DNA of 64,000 bases from Galbitalea sp036271875 (GTDB lineage: Bacteria; Actinomycetota; Actinomycetes; Actinomycetales; Microbacteriaceae): assembly GCA_036271875.1 (NCBI GenBank), contig DATAZU010000016.1, positions 1 to 64,000 on the forward strand. The letters are read 5' to 3'. Under the pieces are notes generated by a model. It worked only from the letters and a program-made list of their open reading frames with translations. It did no database searches and was not told the origin of the DNA. Made by a program: the position numbers and the translations under genes. Below are positions 26,162-34,625 of this stretch, piece after piece. How positions within the stretch are numbered: the first letter of the stretch is position 1; the number at the start of each line of letters is the position of its first letter.

Positions 26162-26199
26162 TGTACGCACAGCGTATCGCGCAGTCTGCTGTGCGTACA
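26162..26199. promoter_or_regulatory. Paired IclR-like operators in the ALDH/P450 divergent promoter
   Basis: TGTACGCACAGC at 26162-26173 is repeated exactly in reverse orientation at 26188-26199, centres 26 bp apart. The left site extends to GTACGCACAGCGTAT, a 12-of-15 match or better to the palindrome before iclR (23926-23940). Spacing and orientation suit cooperative binding that controls both divergent promoters. Confidence 0.6.
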
Positions 26200-26225
26200 C
26201 CATCATCGCCGATTGGAGAATTGCA

Positions 26226-27446
26226 ATGACGCAAGCGACCGGAGTTCCGCGCATGCCACTGGATCGTGACCCGAAGCGGCCATTCGATCCATCCCCGGAC
26301 CTCTACGGGATGCGCGATGATGGCCCATTCACGCTGGTCATGCCGAACAGCCCAGAACCCGCATGGCTCGTCACCGGCTACGAGAACCAGAGATCACTGC
26401 TGACGGACCCGCGCATGAGTTCAAATCAGATGCTCCCCGGCTTTCCCGTTGCGGTTGAGGGGATCAAGCAGAGCCAGGGCGGCGGCACGACCCTGACCAT
26501 CTTCGGCATGGACAACCCTCGCCACGACGTGCTCCGGCGCCTCTACGCTCGGGACTTTATGGTGAAGAAGATCACCGATCTCCGACCGCTAATTCAGAAA
26601 CACGTCGATGACCTCATCGACAAGATGCTTGCAGGCCCAAAGCCGGCCGACTTTGTCTCCGCATTTGCGCTCGCCCTCCCAACGCTGGTCATCAGCGACA
26701 TCCTTGGCATCCCCTACGAGGACCAGAAGTTCTTTCAGGACGTGACCGACAAGATCGTTGATCCTTCACTCCCCCCGGAGGTGATTTCGGGTGCGGTCGG
26801 CGAACTGGGCAAGTACGTCAGCGGGCTCCTTGAAATCAAGCTTGAACACCCGCAAGATGACATGCTGAGCCGCCTCGCCCAGTTCTGGGACTCCGGGGAA
26901 ATCACACGGGACGAAGCGGTCGGCGCGGGCATGGTGCTCATCCCGGCGGGCCACGAGACCACGGCCAACATGACCACGATGAGCACAATCGTGCTGCTCC
27001 AAAACCCAGAGCAACTGGACGAGATCCGTGATGGGCAAAACGCCGAACTAATCGCTAACGCTGTCGAAGAACTCCTTCGCTACATCGAGGTTCCGCATTT
27101 CGGGCGGCGTCGCGTTGCCCTCGAGGACATCGAAATTGATGGCCATGTCATCCACAAGGGCGAGGGCGTCATCCTCGCAGCGAACATCGCGGACCGCGAG
27201 CCCGGCATCTACGAGGGCGATCCGGACAAGCTGGATCTTCATCGCGACGCGCGCCACCACCTGGCCTTTGGGTATGGCATCCACCAGTGCCTGGGCCAGC
27301 CACTCGCACGGGCCGAGCTGCAGATCGTTCTCGCGACCCTCTTCCGTCGGATCCCTACTCTCGCGCTCGCGGTGCCGCTTGAAGAGGTGGCCTTCCGTTC
27401 CGATCTGTTCATCTACGGGGCTCATCCGCTCCCCGTGACCTGGTAA
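26226..27446 (+). CDS. Cytochrome P450
   Basis: A 406-aa soluble bacterial class I P450. Oxygen-activation motif AGHETT at 241-246, ExxR at E282-R285, and heme ligand C355 in FGYGIHQCLG. All core motifs are intact. It is followed by its own [3Fe-4S] ferredoxin and FAD ferredoxin reductase, a complete electron-transfer chain. The substrate cannot be read; the adjoining sugar operon makes a methylated or otherwise decorated sugar possible, and a terpenoid or aromatic substrate equally so. Confidence 0.95.
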   Translation: MTQATGVPRMPLDRDPKRPFDPSPDLYGMRDDGPFTLVMPNSPEPAWLVTGYENQRSLLTDPRMSSNQMLPGFPVAVEGIKQSQGGGTTLTIFGMDNPRHDVLRRLYARDFMVKKITDLRPLIQKHVDDLIDKMLAGPKPADFVSAFALALPTLVISDILGIPYEDQKFFQDVTDKIVDPSLPPEVISGAVGELGKYVSGLLEIKLEHPQDDMLSRLAQFWDSGEITRDEAVGAGMVLIPAGHETTANMTTMSTIVLLQNPEQLDEIRDGQNAELIANAVEELLRYIEVPHFGRRRVALEDIEIDGHVIHKGEGVILAANIADREPGIYEGDPDKLDLHRDARHHLAFGYGIHQCLGQPLARAELQIVLATLFRRIPTLALAVPLEEVAFRSDLFIYGAHPLPVTW

Positions 27447-27461
27447 AAAAGGACAGGGTCA

Positions 27462-27650
27462 ATGCAAATTCAACTGGATCACGCAAAGTGCGTTGCGTCG
27501 GGCCAATGTGTTCAGGCGGCTCCTCACGTATTCGATCAGGATGACGACGGCATCGTCACGCTCGTCCCGGGTAACCACGACGCTGAGTCCACCGCGGTCA
27601 AACTTGCAGTTCGCGTCTGCCCGACGCGCGTCATTTCTGTCGCGGAGTGA
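27462..27650 (+). CDS. [3Fe-4S] ferredoxin, P450 partner
   Basis: A 62-aa ferredoxin with C10, C16 and C53 (C-x5-C ... C-P). The position of the fourth cysteine of a [4Fe-4S] motif is S13, so a [3Fe-4S] cluster is expected. The gene is 15 nt after the P450 and 34 nt before the reductase, and would carry electrons between them. Confidence 0.92.
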   Translation: MQIQLDHAKCVASGQCVQAAPHVFDQDDDGIVTLVPGNHDAESTAVKLAVRVCPTRVISVAE

Positions 27651-27684
27651 AAGTGCGCCAGGAACTGGAGGAGGCGGACGAAGG

Positions 27685-28926
27685 ATGAACGGCATCGTCA
27701 TCGTCGGTGGCGGCCAGGCCGGACATCAGCTGGCCGTTTCTCTCCGCGCCGAAGGATATGACCGGCCGATCACCATTGTCGAGGCCGAGCCGCAACTCCC
27801 CTATCAACGTCCGCCACTGTCAAAGGACTTCTTGACCGCGAACGACGGCACGCTGGATCTCGCCTTCGTTGAGCTCGGTCAGTACGCGGAGGATCGGATC
27901 GAGGTGCTGGCGGGTGTCCGCGTCGCGTTGATCGACCGTGCACACCGGGAGGTTGTGTTGGACTCGGGTCGTCGCCTCGCCTATGACCAACTGGTCTTAG
28001 CAACGGGAGCCCGGGCGAGGCGTCCAGGAGTGCGAGGGTCGACTCTGGACGGTGTCCACACCCTGCGTTCGCTGGCCGACGCGCAGCGTCTGCGGACAAA
28101 ACTCAGCCACGTCGCGAACGTTGTCGTGGTGGGAGGCGGATTCATCGGCCTCGAGTTCGCGAGCAGCGCTGCGCAAATCGGCTCCCGCGTGATCGTTCTG
28201 GAGAGCGGCCCGCGAATCCTCCGGCGAAGCGTTTCAACCCACGCAGCGGAATTCCTGACCAGCGAGCACATAGCGCATGGAGTGGCGATCGAAACGCACG
28301 CTGTGCCCACCGAGTTTCTCGGTCGAAACGTAAACGTCACCGGAGTGCGACTCGAGGGAGGATCGACCCTCGCGGCCGACCTTGTCGTTGTCGGCATTGG
28401 CGTCGAACCCAATGTGGAACTAGCGACTGATGCTGGCCTCGAGGTGGACCAAGGTGTAGTGGTCGACGAGCAGTTGCGATCCAGCGACGACCGGATCTAT
28501 GCAATCGGAGACGTTGCATGGTTCAAGAGCGATTTCGCCCCGGGGCGGGGCCGCGTGGAGTCCGTGCAAAATGCGGTGGACCAGGCTCGCTGCCTTGCGC
28601 GGACCCTCACGGGCGTTCCGACCGGCTACCACGATCTGCCGTGGTTCTGGAGTCAGCAGGCCGGTCATCGCCTTCAGATCGCCGGCATCAGCACCGCAGC
28701 CGACGCAGTACGGCTTCGCCCGACCGAAGATCCGTCGAAGTTTTCGGTGTTCTGTTACCGGGCCGACAGACTCGTCGCTATCGAATCGGTCGATCAACCG
28801 AGAATCCACATGCAAGCACGTCGACTACTCGCGGCTCGGATCTCCATTCCGATCGAGCGAGTGGCGGAGCCTGAACTCGACCTCGCTGCAGAGCTAGAGG
28901 CCCATGAAGGATTGCTTGCGCGGTAG
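27685..28926 (+). CDS. FAD-dependent ferredoxin reductase
   Basis: A 413-aa flavoprotein of the rhodocoxin/putidaredoxin reductase group: FAD motif VIVGGGQAGHQLA (residues 4-16), NAD motif VVVVGGGFIGLEFAS near 147-161, and YAIGDVAWF near 271-279, then a C-terminal reductase domain. ATG 27685 follows AAGG. It completes the P450 electron chain from NAD(P)H. Confidence 0.92.
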   Translation: MNGIVIVGGGQAGHQLAVSLRAEGYDRPITIVEAEPQLPYQRPPLSKDFLTANDGTLDLAFVELGQYAEDRIEVLAGVRVALIDRAHREVVLDSGRRLAYDQLVLATGARARRPGVRGSTLDGVHTLRSLADAQRLRTKLSHVANVVVVGGGFIGLEFASSAAQIGSRVIVLESGPRILRRSVSTHAAEFLTSEHIAHGVAIETHAVPTEFLGRNVNVTGVRLEGGSTLAADLVVVGIGVEPNVELATDAGLEVDQGVVVDEQLRSSDDRIYAIGDVAWFKSDFAPGRGRVESVQNAVDQARCLARTLTGVPTGYHDLPWFWSQQAGHRLQIAGISTAADAVRLRPTEDPSKFSVFCYRADRLVAIESVDQPRIHMQARRLLAARISIPIERVAEPELDLAAELEAHEGLLAR

Positions 28927-29154
28927 TGCCGCTGGGTTTGTTCATGCTCACGTCGTCCGGGTGGTGTGCCAGGGTTCCCACTTGTAGGCCGGAGAGATGC
29001 GTCACATCCCTCCGGTGTCACGAGCCTCCCATGGCCGGGATGGTTGAGCTGACGAGGGAGTTCGACAGAATCGTGCGTAGTTGGGTACTGCGGCCGATCG
29101 CACTGGGACGGGGCCGGCGGACCGACGACGTGATGGGTCGATAGAGTCTCGAAC

Positions 29155-29661
29155 ATGAACTGGTCCGTCATCCTCGACCTCGTCAACGCTGTCGCCCTGT
29201 GCGCCGGTGTCATCTTCGCCGCCTATCAGTTGGTGGAGCTGCGTCGGCAGCACCGGCGCGACGCCGTTCTTGGCCTCGTCCGCTCCTTTCAGAGTGGTGA
29301 TTTCACGGCCGCTCTTGGGCGGATCAACTCCTTGCCAGACGGCGCGGATCTCGCGACGATCGAGCGGGTACTGGGACCGGATGGCCGGGATCAGATCTTC
29401 CTGGTCGGACTCACATGGGAGAGCCTCGGGGTGATGACCTTCCGTCGCGAAATCGATATGGCGACCATCGATGACTTCTTCAGCGGTGCCATCACGATCT
29501 CGTGGCGAAAGTTGCAGACCTTTGTGGAGGACGATCGCAAGAGTCTCGAGCGGGAGACGGTGTGGGAATGGTTCCAGTGGCTGGCCGAGCGCATGCGTGA
29601 ACGAGAGCATCGATCAGCTCCGATTCCCGCCCACATTGCTCATCGGGACTGGTCGGAGTAA
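29155..29661 (+). CDS. Small membrane-anchored protein of unknown function
   Basis: A 168-aa protein with one N-terminal membrane helix (VILDLVNAVALCAGVIFAAYQLVELRRQ, about residues 5-32) and a charged cytoplasmic helical part. The arrangement resembles DUF4760-like proteins, but I cannot assign it firmly. It stands alone between the ferredoxin reductase gene and a convergent TetR gene. The 228 bp upstream hold no recognisable gene. Confidence 0.7.
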   Translation: MNWSVILDLVNAVALCAGVIFAAYQLVELRRQHRRDAVLGLVRSFQSGDFTAALGRINSLPDGADLATIERVLGPDGRDQIFLVGLTWESLGVMTFRREIDMATIDDFFSGAITISWRKLQTFVEDDRKSLERETVWEWFQWLAERMREREHRSAPIPAHIAHRDWSE

Positions 29662-29666
29662 GCACT

Positions 29667-30281
29667 TCAGCCAAGTGATTCGGCCGGCGGCATGCCGCCG
29701 ACAGCCCGCCACACGAGGGTCGCCGTTCTACTCGGCCAGTCCTGTGGGGGCTCAATGCCGGCGAGCGCCCGCGCGTACCACGATCCGGTGCACAGGGTGA
29801 CAGCGACCTCCAGGTCGGCGTTCGAATCGATCAAGCCCAGCTGTTGGGCGCGGAGCAGATAGCTGCGAATTCTGAATCGCCGAGGCGCGATGACCTGCTC
29901 CTGGTATCGACTGCGGAGTTCCGGGGCGGTGTTGTCCTGGAGCATTGTGCCGACGAGGGACATTCGCCCGGGGCGGGAGACACCGTGCTGGAAGTTCTCG
30001 AGTTCCGCAACGAGGTTGTCGTACGGGGTATCAGTTGGGATCCCCCTTTCGGTGTCGGCGGTGTCGGAGACGACCGCCGCGGCGAGGTCGGCCTTAGTCG
30101 CCCACCGTCGGTAGAGCGCCTGTCGCGTGGTGCCGGCGGCGTGCGCGACGGCGGTGAGGGACATGGCATCGTAACCCGAGGCCGAGAGCTGCTCGCGTGC
30201 GATTGCCAGGATGCGCGCATCGATGAGTGGATCTCGGGTTCGGCCCACCCGCCCGGGGTTGGTTTGCCCCAGCGTGTTCAT
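29667..30281 (-). CDS. TetR/AcrR-family regulator divergent from hemoglobin gene
   Basis: A 204-aa TetR regulator, HTH near residues 18-65 (LIDARILAIAREQLSASGYDAMSLTAVAHAAGTTRQALYRRWATKADL), with a TetR_C_11-like C-terminal domain. ATG 30281 is chosen because the HTH begins soon after; the frame is open further upstream into the next gene. It is divergent from the truncated-hemoglobin fusion with only 47 bp between, including the candidate operator at 30290. Confidence 0.86.
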   Translation of the reverse strand: MNTLGQTNPGRVGRTRDPLIDARILAIAREQLSASGYDAMSLTAVAHAAGTTRQALYRRWATKADLAAAVVSDTADTERGIPTDTPYDNLVAELENFQHGVSRPGRMSLVGTMLQDNTAPELRSRYQEQVIAPRRFRIRSYLLRAQQLGLIDSNADLEVAVTLCTGSWYARALAGIEPPQDWPSRTATLVWRAVGGMPPAESLG

Positions 30282-30289
30282 TAACAATA

Positions 30290-30302
30290 CAATACTGCAT
30301 TG
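30290..30302. promoter_or_regulatory. Candidate TetR operator
   Basis: CAATACTGCATTG is a 13-bp imperfect palindrome (CAAT ... ATTG) inside the only 47 bp shared by the two divergent genes. The CAAT half-site is repeated nearby. Position supports an operator; no binding data. Confidence 0.4.
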
Positions 30303-30328
30303 GATTGGATTTGAGGAAGCAACACGCG

Positions 30329-31087
30329 ATGGAAACTGAACCCACCGTCTTCGACTGGATTGGCGGCATGCCTGCCCTGAATCGGATGACACGAATCTTC
30401 TACGAGAAGTACGCGCCGCATGACCCGCTGCTTGCACCGCTGTTCTCGCACTTCGCGCCCGACCACCCTGAGCGCGTGGCAAAGTGGCTCGGCGAGGTCT
30501 TTGGCGGACCGAAGGACTACAGCGAGGAGTTCGGCGGCTATTCGCGCATGCTGTCCCGGCATCTAGGCAAGATGCTCACGGACGAAAGTCGTGCCCGATG
30601 GGTCGAACTGCTGATGAAGTCAGCAGACGACGCGGGGCTGCCCAATGACGCCGAGTTCCGCTCCGTGTTCAGCGCATACATCGAGTGGGGGTCGCGGATT
30701 GCGGTGGAAAACTCGCAACTCGGCGCGACGCCGCCGCCGGCAATGCCGATGCCCCACTGGGACTGGCACACCGCGGCGGGCGCGCCAGGATCCAGACCAA
30801 AGACAAGTCCCGTCGCTCCCGAAGTCGGGGCCGACGATGCGAGACTGACCGCGCCCGAGACCAACGGCATCGTGTCCTTCGAGACGGACATCAAACCCAT
30901 GTTCCGGGAAACCGACCGTGCGGGGATGAAGTGGGCTTTCGACCTCTGGTCCTACGACGAGGTGAGCGAGCACGCGGAGAAGATCCTGGCCCGGATTTCC
31001 GCAGGCACAATGCCTCCGGATCACCCCTGGCCTGAGAATTGGGTCGACCGCTTCGCGCGCTGGATTCACGGCGGTAAGGCGGCTTAG
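30329..31087 (+). CDS. Group II truncated hemoglobin fused to a C-terminal helical domain
   Basis: A 252-aa protein. Residues 1-130 are a group II truncated globin: HPERVAKWLGEVFGGP (46-61), GGY, and proximal-heme histidine H78 in MLSRHLGK, followed by the WDW-type C-terminal signature of group II at 143-147. A linker (150-180) leads to a second domain at 183-248, FETDIKPMFRETDRAGMKWAFDLWSYDEVSEHAEKIL ... GTMPPDHPWPENWVDRFARWI. This resembles a cytochrome-c-like helical module but has no CxxCH heme site. ATG 30329 is the start. The fusion suggests O2/NO chemistry on a partner bound by the extra domain. Confidence 0.85.
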   Translation: METEPTVFDWIGGMPALNRMTRIFYEKYAPHDPLLAPLFSHFAPDHPERVAKWLGEVFGGPKDYSEEFGGYSRMLSRHLGKMLTDESRARWVELLMKSADDAGLPNDAEFRSVFSAYIEWGSRIAVENSQLGATPPPAMPMPHWDWHTAAGAPGSRPKTSPVAPEVGADDARLTAPETNGIVSFETDIKPMFRETDRAGMKWAFDLWSYDEVSEHAEKILARISAGTMPPDHPWPENWVDRFARWIHGGKAA

Positions 31088-31776
31088 TCGATGACCCGTT
31101 CGTCGAGTAGCACGGCGGCGACGGCATCAGGCGCCTCGCGCATTGCGTTATGTCGGGTTGGGAGATCGTGCACCTGCCATCCCGGATCGGAGAGGAGCCG
31201 GGTGCGGAGCTCAGCAAACGGCGTGCGATCTTCCCATCCGGAGCAGTAGATGAACTCTCGGCGAGGCACCCGGGCCGCCATGCCCGTGAGGCGGACGGAT
31301 TGCAGCAGCGAGGCGAAGGGATGAGGGCGGCGACGGGAATCGCCGCCGTCTGGCAGGCGAAAGGGCGGGTTGACGGCGTAGCCGGTCGCCGCGGCGCCAG
31401 CGGCAAAGTCTCGGCGGTACTCCTCGGATGTTGACGACCAACACGACTCCCCGTCGCGCGGGACATAGGCATCGAGATGGACCAGTCGTGTGACTCGACC
31501 GCGCGCGCGGTCGGCGGCAGCCGTGATCACCATTCCGGCGTAACTATGGCCGACCAGCGTCGCGCTTTCGATGTGACCGCGATCGAGGATCCCCAGGACG
31601 TCGTCGGCGTGGGTGTCAAGATTCGCGGCAGCGACGGTCGCTTCGTCGTCGTCTGGTCGCAGGCCGGTCAACGTCAGGGAGTGCACCGTGTGCCCCTCCC
31701 GCTCCAACAGCGGAACCACGGACTCAAAGGCCCAGGCGCCATGCCAAGCACCGGGCACCAGAATGAACGTCGCCAT
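31084..31776 (-). CDS. Alpha/beta hydrolase (salicylate-esterase-like)
   Basis: A 230-aa hydrolase starting MATFILVPGAWHGAWAFE, with nucleophile S78 in GHSYAG and the catalytic histidine in LPTRHNAMREAP near residue 214. This compact form is common in plant-type methyl-ester hydrolases and their bacterial relatives; substrate unknown. The start at 31776 follows a GGAAG site. It is divergent from the AraC gene at 31857 and overlaps the convergent hemoglobin gene by 4 nt. Confidence 0.87.
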   Translation of the reverse strand: MATFILVPGAWHGAWAFESVVPLLEREGHTVHSLTLTGLRPDDDEATVAAANLDTHADDVLGILDRGHIESATLVGHSYAGMVITAAADRARGRVTRLVHLDAYVPRDGESCWSSTSEEYRRDFAAGAAATGYAVNPPFRLPDGGDSRRRPHPFASLLQSVRLTGMAARVPRREFIYCSGWEDRTPFAELRTRLLSDPGWQVHDLPTRHNAMREAPDAVAAVLLDERVID

Positions 31777-31856
31777 ATGTTTTTCTTCCTTTTCGTTTGC
31801 TCTCCCTCGATCATCAACAACCTCGGCTTGGCGCACCGCCGATAGAATGCCAAGTT

Positions 31857-32651
31857 ATGCCCGTTCAGCGCCAACCTTCCTGGTCTGACGCAACCTCGCA
31901 CGTGTGGCCATCCGGCGGCATGCACCTGTGGGCGTCCGGAGCAACCAGCCCCGTGGACTCACATCGGCGAGGCCACCTTGTCTACGCGGCGCGCGGCATC
32001 CTGGCGGTTCACACCGAGCTCGGCACGTCGATCGTGCCCGCCAATCGCGTCGCCTGGACCCCTGCGGGGTTCGCTCACTCCCATAGCGCGCACGGCGACA
32101 CCGATATGCGCATACTGTTCCTCCCGGCTTCGCTCGCGCGGCTGTTGCCGGACCAGCCCGTCGTGTTGATGGTCTCCGACCTCGCCCGATTCGCACTGCT
32201 CGATCTCACCGGGCCACGCACGTACAACGCCGCGCCCGCCGCGACCGAGAGCGGTCCCATCGCCCGGCTTCGTCGAGTCCTGGTCGACGAGCTTTATCAA
32301 GCGGACGAGCAGCCGCTGCAGCTGCCCGAGCCGAGGGACGATCGTCTGCAAGCGATAGCGAGCGTGCTCTACGAGCAGCCATCGGACAACACCCCGCTGG
32401 CCGAACTCGGCCGGAGAATCGGCGCCAGCCCACGCACCCTCAGTCGGCTACTACAGGACGAGCTGGGCATGACCTTCTATGAGTGGCGAACCCAGCTGCG
32501 CGTCTACCGCGCCCTCGTGCTCCTCGCCGACGGCCACAACGCGACATACGTCGCAGCGGCCTGTGGATGGGCGAACACTAGTCACTTCATCGCCGCTTTT
32601 ACCAACATCGTTGGCACTACACCCGGCCGGTACCGGGCCAAATCGCTATAG
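31857..32651 (+). CDS. AraC-family transcriptional regulator
   Basis: A 264-aa AraC protein with an N-terminal cupin-like sensing domain (HLVYAARGILAVHTELGTSIVPANRVAWTPAGFAHSH near residues 40-76) and C-terminal double HTH (LAELGRRIGASPRTLSRLLQDELGMTFYEWR ... AACGWANTSHFIAAFTNIVGTTPGRYR). The second start ATG 31857 best fits the domain. The divergent esterase 80 bp away is its probable target. Confidence 0.87.
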   Translation: MPVQRQPSWSDATSHVWPSGGMHLWASGATSPVDSHRRGHLVYAARGILAVHTELGTSIVPANRVAWTPAGFAHSHSAHGDTDMRILFLPASLARLLPDQPVVLMVSDLARFALLDLTGPRTYNAAPAATESGPIARLRRVLVDELYQADEQPLQLPEPRDDRLQAIASVLYEQPSDNTPLAELGRRIGASPRTLSRLLQDELGMTFYEWRTQLRVYRALVLLADGHNATYVAAACGWANTSHFIAAFTNIVGTTPGRYRAKSL

Positions 32652-32714
32652 TGCCGCCCGGGCTCTGCATCCAGGATGTCCGGGAGGTTTCTCGCGGGCG
32701 GTAGGGTCATCCTC

Positions 32715-33503
32715 GTGCGAGCAACCCGATTCAAGGAATTCTACGGGCCATACGCTCTGGTCGCCGGGGGTTCTTACGGATTGGGCGCGGCCTTCGCGGA
32801 GGCGATTGCGCGTCGGGGAGTAAACGTCGTCGTCCTTGCGCGCGACGAAGATCGCTTGACGGCGACGGCGGCACGGCCAACGGAAACGTATGGCGTCGAC
32901 GTCATCGCGGTCGCGGTGGATATGGTCGACTACGAAACCGTGAAGCGACGGATTCGTGACCTCGACCTTTCGATTGGCCTCCTTGTTTACGATGCCGCAT
33001 ATGCTCCCATTGGCCGGTTCGAAGACGTGAGTGAGGATCAACTGCTTCGTGCCACCGAGGTAAACGTACGGGCGCCCCTGCTACTCGCGAAGTTCCTTTC
33101 GGCGCCGATGATCGAGCGTGGACGAGGTGGCATCGTGCTGATGTCGTCGCTCGCCGGGTCGCAGGGCAGCCCGAACATCGCGGCGTACGCGGCAACCAAG
33201 TCGTTCAACGCGATCTTGGCGGAGGGCCTCTGGAATGAACTGAAGCCACACGGGGTCGATGTGCTTGCGTGCATGGCCGGCGCGATTCTCACTCCTGGCT
33301 ACCAAAAGGCCGGGAACGCCAAACCCGCGCCGGGAACCCTGGAAGCCAAAGAGGTCGCCGAACAAACCCTGAACGCCTTGGGAAAGGGGCCGATCGTCGT
33401 TCCGGGAGCCGTAAACAAGCTCGCCCGTTTCGTGCTCATGCGGTTGCTCAGCAGACGCGCCGCCATCACGATCATGTCGAAGAATACCGGGGGCCTGTCG
33501 TGA
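32715..33503 (+). CDS. SDR coupled to the sterol-reductase-like gene
   Basis: A 262-aa SDR of the type often annotated as short-chain dehydrogenase near steroid or lipid genes. GGSYGLG (18-24), S144/S145, Y158 and K162 are present, while the usual NNAG is replaced by YDAAYA (92-97). GTG 32715 is the likely start because homology begins there; ATG 32676 is an alternative. The stop overlaps the next start as TGATG, so the two products are made in step. Confidence 0.84.
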   Translation: MRATRFKEFYGPYALVAGGSYGLGAAFAEAIARRGVNVVVLARDEDRLTATAARPTETYGVDVIAVAVDMVDYETVKRRIRDLDLSIGLLVYDAAYAPIGRFEDVSEDQLLRATEVNVRAPLLLAKFLSAPMIERGRGGIVLMSSLAGSQGSPNIAAYAATKSFNAILAEGLWNELKPHGVDVLACMAGAILTPGYQKAGNAKPAPGTLEAKEVAEQTLNALGKGPIVVPGAVNKLARFVLMRLLSRRAAITIMSKNTGGLS

Positions 33504-34576
33504 TGATCTTTCTGGGTCTTGTCACCCCATTGATCGCCTACGCGGTGATCACTCTCCTTCACGTTGCGATTCCCGCGAGGCGACGTCCGGGCTACGTGAA
33601 GAGTGACGTGACGGGCGAGGCCGTGAAATACCGAACCAACGGACGATTCGTCCTCGTCGCCAGCATCCTCATCTGGTTTGTCCTCGGGTTTTTCAACATC
33701 GTTCCCTACGTCTGGCTATACGAAACCCGCTGGCTTGGAGTGAGCGGCGCGGTTGTGATCGGCCTGGCCTTCTCGCTGTTCATCGTTCTGAAGTATCCGT
33801 CGACCGGCAGGTCATTCTTCGCCGACCTGTGGTTCGGCAGAGCGAAGGACGTGCAAATCAAAGGCGGCTTCGTTGACGCGAAGGTCTGGTTCTACCTCGT
33901 TGGCGCGGTCATGCTGCAGCTGAACGTCCTCTCGTTCGCCGCATTTCACCTCGAGAATGCCACGAGCATCAACCCCGGCTTCCTGCTCGCCTGCGCGATG
34001 CTGACCTGGTTCTGCTTCGAGTATCTGATCTTCGAACGAGTTCACCTGTGGACTTATGACTTCATCGCTGAGCGCGTCGGCTTCAAGCTGGGATTCGGCT
34101 GCCTCGCGTTCTATCCGTATTTCTATGCCGTCGCGCTCTGGTTTACGGCTGATCTGCCAAACCCGCATGTTCCGGTCTTGCTGACCATCCTGTTTGGTGC
34201 GCTCTTTCTCTGCGGCTGGGTGCTCACCCGCGGATCGAACATGCAGAAGTACTTCTTCAAGACTGCGCCCGATCGCAAGTTCCTGTGGATCACACCCGAG
34301 GTACTGAGCGACGGCAAGCACACCCTTCTGGTCAATGGCTTTTGGGGCGCAAGTCGTCATGTCAACTACCTCGGAGAGACCATCCAGGCTGTTGCCATCG
34401 CGCTGGCCGCAGGCTACTTCGGAATCTGGCAGGTGTGGCTGTATCCGATCTATTACATTGCTCTTTTCGTCAGCCGCCAGGCCGATGACGACAAGGTTTG
34501 TCGAGCGAAGTACGGTGCGCTGTGGGATGAGTACACCGCGAAGGTGAAGTATAGGATCATTCCTCGCCTGTACTAA
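33503..34576 (+). CDS. ERG4/ERG24-like sterol reductase-family membrane protein
   Basis: A 357-aa multi-pass membrane protein (about eight helices). The C terminus carries the signature of ERG4/ERG24 sterol reductases and relatives: LLVNGFWGASRHVNYLGE near residues 274-291 and SRQADDDKVCRAKYGALWDEY ... YRIIPRLY at the end, the NADPH-binding region. The family reduces C14, C7 or C24 double bonds of sterols. No sterol-synthesis gene is visible in the window, so a polyprenoid or host-derived sterol substrate is possible. It is translationally coupled (TGATG) to the SDR upstream. Confidence 0.84.
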   Translation: MIFLGLVTPLIAYAVITLLHVAIPARRRPGYVKSDVTGEAVKYRTNGRFVLVASILIWFVLGFFNIVPYVWLYETRWLGVSGAVVIGLAFSLFIVLKYPSTGRSFFADLWFGRAKDVQIKGGFVDAKVWFYLVGAVMLQLNVLSFAAFHLENATSINPGFLLACAMLTWFCFEYLIFERVHLWTYDFIAERVGFKLGFGCLAFYPYFYAVALWFTADLPNPHVPVLLTILFGALFLCGWVLTRGSNMQKYFFKTAPDRKFLWITPEVLSDGKHTLLVNGFWGASRHVNYLGETIQAVAIALAAGYFGIWQVWLYPIYYIALFVSRQADDDKVCRAKYGALWDEYTAKVKYRIIPRLY

Positions 34577-34625
34577 GGGACGGACCACGGAGTCCGCAGA
34601 AATGAGTTCGCGGTTTTGGGGATAG

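Noticed and set aside
28927..29154. Possible small gene of 72 codons
   Set aside because: No ribosome-binding site or family similarity; cysteine- and arginine-rich as expected for a chance frame.
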